Shown here: positions 11,017 through 19,300 of the stretch, piece after piece
Layout of the letters: each line of letters starts with the position of its first letter
Numbering within the stretch: position 1 is the first letter of the stretch
Assembly: GCA_027943245.1 (NCBI GenBank)
Contig: JANDJZ010000510.1
Coordinates: forward strand, 1-40,918
Length of the DNA stretch: 40,918 nt
Direction: 5' to 3'
DNA from: Acanthamoeba sp. SK_2022b
Taxonomy: Eukaryota; Discosea; Longamoebia; Acanthamoebidae
Made by a program: the position numbers and the translations under genes
Notes under the pieces: generated by a model
Told to the model about the DNA's origin: nothing
The model's database searches: none
The model's input: only the letters and a program-made list of their open reading frames with translations

Positions 11017-12397
11017 GTGTGTGAAACAAGGGCGCCAAGGACAAGGGGAATAGGTAGATACCGAATCTTGAGCCTCTCTTGCTCGCCGCCGTTTGGTTTG
11101 CCGTCCTTGGCCCCGACCTCGCTTTTGACTGCGCGCGCGCAACAAGTGTCGACAATCAGCACACAGCGCGCCCCAGGGCTGGCCAGCACGCAGCGAAGCG
11201 AGCTCGGTGGTGTCGACAATCGGGCCCGTACCGCCGACTCGGGCCTTTGGCCGCTTCGGATCGGCGGCGCCAGCGGCGCCGGTCGCGGCCTTGGCCTTGG
11301 GCAGTTTGGGTTTGGCCGCGCCGCCGAGCTTCACCGCCGCCGCGGCGGTGCTGCTGGTGGTGGCGCTGGGGTTGCTGCTGGTGGTGGCGCTGGGGAGCTC
11401 CCCATCCAGCAGCTTGGCCTTCTTGACTGGCGTCGCCGCCTTTGCCGGGTGTGCGCCTCGGGAGTTAAGGCCCTCACCACGCGAGACGGGAGTCATGAAG
11501 GAGGAGGAGGAGGAGGAGGAGGAGGAGGAGCAATAGCGCATTGGGAAAGAGGAGGCGGGAGAGAGGATATGAGCGGCGGGCTTGCGCTTGTTCTGGGGCA
11601 GCAGCTCCGAACCGGGCGGGGCGAAGCTCAGGTCGGGCGTGCGGGGACATCGCTCTGCAGCAGTCCAAATCGATCAGCCCAGGGAACGGGGAGGGGGGAG
11701 GGGGAAGGCACGCAGCGAAGGCAGAGAGGGAGGAGCGCGAGGGGAGAGGAGGAGAGAGATAGGAGGAGGGGAGTACCCAAGTGAGCACAAAATCGCGAGG
11801 CCAGGACGGGCTTGGCGCAGTGGTTGCAGACGACCAGCTCCAGGCCGTCGGTCAAGGGCTCACGCCCAAACATGTCCATCTCTACAACAACGACAACAAC
11901 GCCCAGCGTCAACATAGAGATGGGGCGAATGGAGGGGGCAGCGGTGAGCGTGTACGGTCTGCGGGCAAGCGTGGCGGTTGGTATCGCAGCTCGTCCTCGT
12001 GTGCTTTGGCTGCAGCCAGGCACACATGGCGATGTAGCCTTGAGTATTCCAGCAGTCCAGGAGGCGAGTAGTACTACTCGAACGGGGGGGGGGGCAGACA
12101 GCCAAAGGAAGAGGCGGAGAGAAATAAAGGAGTACCCTCAGCATCTTGTAGACGAAGGCTGACCATGCGCTGCAACTGCTTGCCCATCACCAGCCAGTCG
12201 CCGCCGCCCAGGTTGGGCTGTGGCGCGGTCTTGCCGCTCGGACCGCCAATCGCCCATTTCTCGTCCATTTTGGTTGAAGAGGCGGAGGCAGCATTCAAAT
12301 GCATTGCTGGTCGAGTTGTTGCAGTCTTGGCTGAGGAGTAGTGATCCAAGTCGTCGCTCTTCGTTGCTGGTACTCGGCGAAGCTTAGTTTCCAGCAT
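9727..12397 (-). CDS. SGF11-type zinc-finger protein (putative SAGA deubiquitinase module subunit)
   Basis: Minus-strand model with exons 12397-12136, 11881-11777, 11654-11232, 11128-11062, 10910-10614, 10537-10105, 9956-9834 and 9765-9727, all phases consistent, about 582 residues. The recognisable part is DMFGREPL followed by CNHCAKPVLASRFCAHLERC, a C-x2-C-x11-H-x3-C finger like that of Sgf11/ATXN7L3, which in SAGA sits beside the Ubp8 deubiquitinase and contacts the nucleosome. The residues after the finger are basic (QNKRKP). The rest is low-complexity (Ser, Ala, Lys, Gly, Met-rich), with a lysine-rich block KDKNLMDKKPPEIGEKSKEK. Known SGF11 proteins are much shorter, so the long tail is unusual. 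The 3' exons (after 10614) have no homology support and are less sure. Alternatives: another SAGA-type zinc-finger factor such as an ataxin-7 relative. Confidence 0.7.
10011..10099. repeat. (TGTCG)n pentanucleotide tandem repeat
   Basis: About 18 perfect copies of TGTCG (CACGA on the minus strand), lying inside the proposed intron between exons 10537-10105 and 9956-9834 of the SGF11-like gene. Five-base units keep one frame open on both strands, producing artefactual ORFs. Confidence 0.97.
10961..11014. repeat. (TG)n microsatellite in SGF11-like gene intron
   Basis: Pure TG repeat of about 54 bases within the intron between exons 11128-11062 and 10910-10614 of the minus-strand gene. Confidence 0.95.
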
Positions 12398-12831
12398 TTA
12401 TGAGCGAAATGCTTTGTGAGGTAGCCGCCGCGCTGATCTGCACAGACGAAGCGGCGCGGTGTTGAGACGAGGGAGGAGGTTGGCGGTCAAGAGGAAGAGG
12501 AGGACCTCGGGCGACGGTGAACTGAGCAAAGTCTTCTGGAGGAGGAAGAATGCAAAATCGGAGGTAATTGGCAGGACCTAGAAGACGTGGGGGCTCGGCT
12601 CGCGCACCAGCAAGACGCTATATCAAGGCGCTGAGGTCGTCCAGAGGGCGCAACGGTGTTGTGGATCCTCGCGGTTGAGTTTTGTTTCTTATTTGGTTCG
12701 TTTTTCTTGTTTTCATTTCCCATTTCATTTTTGTTTTGTTGTTGAAAGTGTTTCCAAACGATTTCGTTTCCAGGTTTCGTTTCGGAAATGTTTTTGGTTT
12801 GTGACAACAGAGAGCCAACAGAGACGCGAGC
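12398..12831. other. intergenic region between RRP4 3' end and SGF11-like 5' end
   Basis: Gap of 434 bases between two minus-strand genes. The stretch 12664-12800 is T-rich on the plus strand (A-rich on the sense strand), with TTCATTT and GTTTCC repeats, and probably holds the RRP4 3' untranslated region. 12400-12600 is GC-richer and likely promoter or leader for the SGF11-like gene. No supported gene. Confidence 0.45.
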
Positions 12832-14399
12832 TCAGAGGATGCCTTCTCTCTGTTGGGCGCGCGAGGTGAGCTTCTCGGCCAGGTCAGGCTTAAGCATGTC
12901 CTTGGCTGGGTAAGCCAGCCCCGCCTAGCAGCACAGACACCACCGCATAAACATGAGAAAAAGATGGAAGTGGCGAGCCACTACAAGAAATGGGGGAGGC
13001 AACCTCGTATGTGTCCATGATCGTCAGCGGATAGATAGGAATGAACTGGCGGGAGAGCGCCTGTGTGTTTGCACGCACGGCGACGATGAGAACGCAGTCA
13101 AGGGAGGCACACGAAACAAGGCCCACGTACCTCAATGGCATTTCTCACTCTAGCGATCTTCTCTCGCACAACCGCAGCCGTTTCCTGTTCCAAAATGAGG
13201 GAGGTGGGGTGGTGAGGGACGAAAGGCGATGCGGCTTGAGAAGGAGAAGAAACAAGTAGACGGGTAAGAGAACCGTTGAGGGCACGTCCTTGGGAGGGGA
13301 CAGCCAGATGTAGCCGTTGATGCCCAGGATGACGTCGACGCCGCAGGGAAGCGTGTGGAAGCTGCTCTTCTGCCTCTTCATCAGCACCGGTCGAACGGCC
13401 AGGAACTGGCCTCCCTCCAGCTGCCGAGAACGCGCACACAGGCACGACACACGCCACGTCCGTATGAGCGACGCGCCCGAGAAGTGGCGGAGATAGCAGA
13501 GAGGAGCAGAGCTGTAGAACGAACCTTGCCGTACTTGAGGGAGCGTGTGTGGATGGATATCGAACCGTCCGAGTAGAACTGCTGCACTTCGGCCTGTGTG
13601 CGAGCAACAGCGACAACAGACAAGAAGGTATGAGGCTACACGCAACAGTAGTGGAGACATCATGGTGCTAATGACGAAGTCCAAGAGCGCGGACCGAGAT
13701 CAGGTCGTTTTCGGCAAAGTAGGAGCGCATGAGGAGGACATCGGCCTCTGTTCTCCGTCGCTGCACGCCGCCGGGAAGGTTGATCGAGGAGAGCAGCAGC
13801 AGGCCGTCCTGCCGCGAGTTCATGTCCACCTTCCACCGCTTCTGTCCCACCTGGACGCATTGACGAATCGCGCGCGTGCGACCCAAAGTGTCAGACGCTC
13901 TGTTGCAGCAGCTATGCGCAGGAACGGAGAGGGTGATGGGGCACGCGTACCTCCTTGATGCGTCCCACGATCACGTCTCCCACCTCGCCCGTGTACCTTT
14001 GTCCCAGTAGGAAAGGCAGAGAGAAAAGTCAGCCTAAAGCGAGAAGGGAGAGCGAGTAGGAGAGGCGGAGGGGAGGAGGTGCGCACCTGGACTTGAGGGG
14101 TCGGACGGAGATGAGCTTGTTCACACGTTCTACAACGCCGCTAATCGTTGCCACCAATTTGTCATCTTGCACTAGCGTTCCGTGCCCTCTGCATTGGCAC
14201 GAGTGAGCAATCTTATCACAAAGCCGCTACAAATCGCAAGCAAGCGAATGTGATTCTTAAATTATTACGGGGTAGTGCGGAATTACCGAAGGAAGCCAGT
14301 CTCTTGCGTGATGACCTCTCCCGGAATAACGTGATTGACCGTCGATGACACAAGCTTGGTCTTCTTCTTTTGCTTGGGGGCGGGCAGCGAGAAATCCAT
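12832..14399 (-). CDS. RRP4: exosome complex RNA-binding cap subunit RRP4 (EXOSC2)
   Basis: Non-catalytic cap subunit of the RNA exosome, guiding RNA into the 3'-5' degradation channel in nucleus and cytoplasm. Nine exons: 14399-14287, 14188-14087, 13996-13951, 13850-13695, 13593-13525, 13420-13286, 13184-13131, 13060-13004, 12924-12832, giving about 274 residues (human about 293). The N-terminal region contains VIPGEVITQETGFLRGHGT. The S1 domain covers YTGEVGDVIVGRIKEV, RWKVDMNSRQDGLLLLSSIN and FAENDLISAEVQQFYSDGS, then the hallmark HTRSLKYGKL. The KH domain contains LPCGVDVILGINGYIWLSP, with GINGYIW replacing human GNNGFIW. The C-terminus DMLKPDLAEKL matches the family end. All introns are GT-AG with consistent phases. 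Start chosen as the ATG giving [17 protein letters not shown]. The gene is divergent from TXNL1 across 200 bases. Confidence 0.95.
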
Positions 14400-14599
14400 C
14401 TCTCAATTGTGATTTTGTACAAAATGTATGTTTTTTATATCCTTTTTGGAACCCTCACGCTTAATCTTTCGGGAAAAAGGTTTCACAATCTTTTCTTCAT
14501 CGTTGCTTGCCGCGCAAACGAGTGCTGGCGCGTTGCTCTGGCTTTTCACAACAGTCAGGTCCTGTAGATAGAGAGAAGGCAGCTACAAGAGTCAAGCAT
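14400..14599. promoter_or_regulatory. 200-bp divergent promoter between RRP4 and TXNL1
   Basis: The two start codons (minus-strand ATG at 14397-14399, plus-strand ATG at 14600-14602) are separated by 200 bases. The left half is AT-rich (TTTTGTACAAAATG, TTTTTTATATCC around 14411-14445) and the right half is mixed. Both transcripts must start here, so a shared bidirectional promoter is the simplest reading. No factor site is identified with confidence. Confidence 0.55.
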
Positions 14600-16002
14600 A
14601 TGGATCACGGACGCGTTCAGGAAATCGGATCTCAGGCAGAGTACGCGCAGGCGCTGCTCGTTGCCACGGCTGCTGGGCGATTGGCCGTGGTCGATTTCTC
14701 TGCCAAGTGGTAGGAACTGTTCCCATCCCTTCACTGCGCACGCAGTGATTGACCTCTTGTGGCGTAAAGGTGTGGTCCCTGTAACGCGATTGCGCCCGTC
14801 TTTGTTCAGCTGAGCAACAAGTACCCCACAGTAGACTTTGTGAAGGTGCGCTCTCACTAATCGTTGGCTTGTGCACTTCGTTTTCATCTGCAAATTGGCT
14901 CACAAATATGGCGTACTCATCATACTTGTGCTGAAGGTGGATGTTGACGATCAGCCAGAGATCGCCGGCGCGCATGGCGTGAGCTCCATGCCCACCTTTG
15001 TGTTCATCAAGAACGGCCAGCGAATCGACGAGCTGAGGGGCGCCAACGCGGCCAGACTCGAGCAGCTCATCCAGAAGCACAGCTCTGCCGGTGGCGCCGA
15101 GGAAGAAGAAAGCGACCTCAAGCTTCCCGTCGGACACGTACGTCACGCTCAACGCACAGCACAACCTGCGTCGTCCGCTTGTTGCTGATGACGACGCACA
15201 CACACCGAAACAGAGCGACGTCACGCAGAACGTGGATAAGGCGCAGTGCGAATGCCTCAACCAGAGCACCGAGCACAAGTGGGACAGCATCTTCAAGAAG
15301 GACGAGTCCTTCCTTGAGAGCGACACCGACGAGCAGCTCCTCCTGTACATCCCGTTCAACCAGCCCATCAAGATCCACTCGCTTTGCTTCCAGTCGCCCG
15401 ACGACGGTGCGCACCTCCTCGTTCTCCTTTGGCTCATGTGAATCGAATGGCACGAGCGGGTGGCCACGGGGGAGAGAGCTCAACGGTTTGGTTTTCTTGT
15501 CGACATGATGTCATGCACGCAAACCACTGCCGCTCGTACAGGTCGTGCGCCGCAGACGGTGAAGCTCTTTGTGAACACGCGGGACATGGACTTCCAGTCC
15601 GTCGACTCTGCGCCGGCCACCCAGGTGATCGAACTGAAGGCCGACGACGTCAAGGGCGACAAGCTGGTCCCTCTACGGTACGATCCATGCGCACACGCAC
15701 ACGCGCGGACTCTCACGGTGCCTTGTGGCGTTTGTTGACTGGTCTGTGCTCGACAGGTTTGTCAAGTTCCAGAACGTGAGCTCGATCACGATTTTTGTAG
15801 AGAGCAACCAGGGCGGAGAGCCCACCACCGTCATCCAGCGCCTGCGCTTCATCGGCCAGGCTCAGTCCGCCACCAACATGAACGAGTTCAAGAGGGTGCG
15901 CATGCCCTCCCTCCGCAGGTCGGGCCCCCGAGTCAATTTGACGCTGACCGTTTCCTTCCTGATCTGCAGGTGGCTGGCGAGAAGGGCGAGACCCACGGCT
16001 GA
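14600..16002 (+). CDS. TXNL1: thioredoxin-like protein 1 (thioredoxin + PITH domain)
   Basis: Cytosolic redox protein that in animals and yeasts associates with the 26S proteasome through its PITH domain. Exons: 14600-14709, 14770-14845, 14937-15137, 15214-15406, 15542-15677, 15757-15895, 15970-16002, giving about 295 residues (human 289). The thioredoxin domain (residues 1-108) has VVDFSAKWCGPC, with the active-site CGPC intact, then VDVDDQPEIAGAHGVSSMPT with the conserved cis-proline. The linker is acidic (GGAEEEESDLKLP). The PITH domain runs from about residue 130 to 280, with QCECLNQSTEHKWDSIF, LLLYIPFNQPIKIHSLC, VKLFVNTRDMDF and VSSITIFVESNQGGE. The C-terminus MNEFKRVAGEKGETHG is family-like. 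All introns are GT-AG. The first intron falls between Lys and Trp of the AKWCGPC motif. Confidence 0.96.
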
Positions 16003-16349
16003 GAAAATAGAGGGCCGTGAGGGGTGGGCGAGGTGGTATCTACATCGCGAGCAACGACGGCGTGTCCAGCCGAGTGTTCCTTCGTTCTTTACCATCGCTT
16101 TAGTCATCGAAGAAAAAACAACGAGAAATGCTAAACATGTGTGCTCGTATCCCTGTCGTTTCCGCTTTGGTTGTCTTTACCTTACAAGGTAGGTCGCGTA
16201 GCAGCACCCAGTTTGACCACACGGCAACGCCACACATCCTCACTTGACAAGACACGGAGGGGCAGCTGCAAGTGAAAGGGAGATCTGTTCGGACAGGCCG
16301 CGGTGGGGAGGTCAAGCGCCATTAGAGAACTCCTGACGGCACGCTAGAG
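16003..16349. other. intergenic region upstream of the RasGAP-V4R gene
   Basis: Gap of 347 bases in tandem orientation. It holds the TXNL1 3' flank (TTAGTCATCGAAGAAAAAACAA near 16101) and the presumed promoter of the next gene. No gene supported. Confidence 0.4.
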
Positions 16350-19300
16350 ATGAGCGGCATCTTCTACAACTTCAGCCGAGCCGAGAACATCTCGCGCAGG
16401 CGCTCGAGCCCCGGAGGGAAGCAGACCTCGCCCAAGCCGGGCGCCCGGGGCATGTTGCGCAAGATGAAGGCCAAAGTGGGCGAGGCCATCTCACCGCGGA
16501 ACGAGGGGCACGCCAAGGCCGCCTCCGCGCCTAGCTCGCCCAGCACGAGCATTGCCACTGCGCCCATCCCGGATCAACAAGGCGAGAGTAGCAGCAGCCC
16601 CTACTGCAGCTCGTTAAAGCGAAGGCCTTCGGTGACCATCATGGAGGAGTGGAACGAGTACAATGGTTGCAGGCGCGGTGCCGGGGGAAATGGAGAAAGT
16701 GGAGGTGGAAGTGTTGTAGAGGAGAAAAGGGCACAAGAAGCTGAAGAACCAGAGGACGTGGCTGTAGAGGACGAAGAGGAGGACGAGGAAGGAGAGGGCA
16801 GCAACATCATGGTGGATGTAGGGAGCGATGAGGTGGCCACCAGACCACCGCGCAACTGCGAAGTCTTAGAAGAGAATGGTCAGCATAACGAGAGCGAAGC
16901 TGAAGAAGCCACGCCTAGGAAGGCCTCGACAGACGGTGAGGAAGAGGAAGACGAGGACAGCGAAAGCGATACAGAGCGAGAACCTACCACTACCGAAGAG
17001 ACATCGTCTGCCTCTACCACTCCAGCACGTGCTAGGCCGCGCTTCAAACTGGTCCTTCCACAACGCCAGGAACCAGGCACGTGCTCCTTCCTTGTAGCTC
17101 TGGCTACGCGCCTTCCTTTGTCTTACTTTGAACACGCTCCTCCCCTCGCCACAGAGGTTATATCGTGCCCTTCATCCGAGCTCCAGAGCATGAGCGCTGG
17201 TCGCGACTACAAGAGTGGCATTGACATGGGTAGGCAGGCCCACACCAACATTGATAACAATAAAAAATGCATGTACCTGTTCGATGTACTCATTCAATCC
17301 TGCACATGGGTATCGCTGCAGGGTCACTGGGCTTCCTTACTCCGTCTCCGATGCGCAAGCAAAGCCGCCTGGCATCACCTCGTGCGAGCGAACACATGCT
17401 AGCTGGACGCAAGGGCCTCGCCGCTTTCTCGGTCTTGTCGAGCTTCGCACCCATTGGCCACGCCGCGTTCTGCAGCGACCTAGAGACAGCGCGAAAGGTA
17501 TGGCGAGCAGACATTGGAACACAAAGCTGGAGAGATGGCGCGAAGGCTGACTCTCTCTCTCCACGTCGTGGTCAGGTTTTGATGAGCCCAAAGCTCCAGC
17601 TCGTCACCCAGCTGAGCAAGCGGGTAGATCCAGCCGACTACAGCACCATCGCAAAGACTCTTGTCAAGATATTCGAAGCCAACGGCAAGGCCATGGATCT
17701 TCTGGAGTGGGCCATCCGCCAGGAGATCACCTCTTCTCGTAAACCCCTCCCTCTTTTGGCATCGAATGGCCGACGCTCAGGCTCTTTCTCCACAGCGGAC
17801 CAGCACACCGTGCTGAGAGAGGACAGCCTGTGGAACCAGATCATCGCGCAGGACTTTACGCTCATCGGAGGCAACTACCTGCGGCAGCTCCTCCGCACCG
17901 AGGTCGTGAAGATCATCCGGTCACCCTCCACGTCGGACAAGAAGGTGGCCGAGAGCGCCTCGCTCCTTCTCAAGGAGATCTGCTCCTCCCTCTCCTACTG
18001 TCCCAAGCACGCACTCCATCCTTCACTAGTGCGCTGTCAACCATCTCCAGCAACAAGTATTGATGGTGGTCGTGTGCTGGTGTGAGACAGGCAAATTTCG
18101 AGCGTGTGCTACATCCTACACAAGGAGCTGTCTAAACACTTTCCAAATGGGCGAGCCGGCTCGGTAATCGGCAGCTTCTACATGCTGCGATTCATCTGCC
18201 CGGCGTTGGTTTCCCCCGCCAAGATGGGCTTCGTTGACAGTACCTCGCATCGCCGGGTGGTCCGTCATGGGAGCTTTCCTAACAATCACCGGTCACAGGT
18301 CAACAGAACGGGAACCTGCCTGCCGAAGTCACTCGGCACCTCGTAGCCGTTGCAAAGTTGCTGCAATCGTTGGCCAACACCAGCATGCAGGCGTCCTTCT
18401 TGCAGGTAGGGTTTCCCTTGGCTGGTGCCAGCGCACCGGCATCCGATACCAACTCACTGCATGCGCTCCGTTTTCCCGCTCCAGACCCAGCAGCAGCACG
18501 CGTCGCCGGCGGAGAAGGAGCGCAGCATGCGATGGGAAAAATTCCTGCGGACCAAGATTCCGCTCTACCACGAGTTCATCGCCGGTCTCACCAGCGAGGT
18601 TCGCTCACCCGAGAGAGAACGTCCAACATCATACGAATGCCCTAATCGACCCCCAAACGGCGGCTAATGTGTGAGCAGAATCTGTTCCTTAAGTCTACGG
18701 GGCCCCCGCTGAACAACAACGCGGTCGCTGCAATGGCCAACGCGGTTGCGGGCGCCAGGGTATGCTCTGGACCATACAAACGCGAGTCACCGATGACTAA
18801 GCGGAACTCAAACCGTAATCACAGGTTCGGGCCAACACAGTTACCATGGAGGAGGAGACCATTGCGCTCATGTCTCTCCAACACCTTGTGGCTTCAATGA
18901 AGAACAAGCCACTAGAGTCGCCCAACGGGGTACCTCCATTGTCTTCATCCATCTCTGCACCTGCCCCACACTAATCCCATACATTGGGCTTGGCGACCCA
19001 GGGACACACGCTGTGCAAGTGTGTGTCAGTGCCGGAGCGCTTCTCTCTTGTCTTCTCTAAGGCCGAACGACTGGTTGTTGAGTATTTTGAGGGCATCAAC
19101 CGGAATACACGTACGAGCTGCAGGGAAACAATAGTTGCTCGTGTTTGCGCAGCCTTGCGAACCAACTCCTTCTTTCCCTTCTTGGTTCCAGGACAAGGCA
19201 TCATATCCGCTTCGGAGCTTGCCGCCACGCCTGACCTCTCCACACCGCCTCCACCATCACCACCGGAGGCGGAACCTGTCAAGACCCTTCCACAAGCTCC

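Noticed and set aside
9947..11155. 402-codon minus-strand frame running through the TG and TGTCG repeats
   Set aside because: It is partly true exon (10910-10614), but it reads through microsatellites and the wrong frame of exon 10537-10105. The spliced model avoids the repeats and keeps phase.
11781..12162. Plus-strand frames over the SGF11-like zinc-finger exon
   Set aside because: The minus strand encodes a clear C-C-H-C finger here with matching splice sites.
12487..12807. 106-codon minus-strand ORF between RRP4 and the SGF11-like gene
   Set aside because: Lys/Asn-rich start from an A-rich untranslated region and a Ser-rich end; no recognisable domain.
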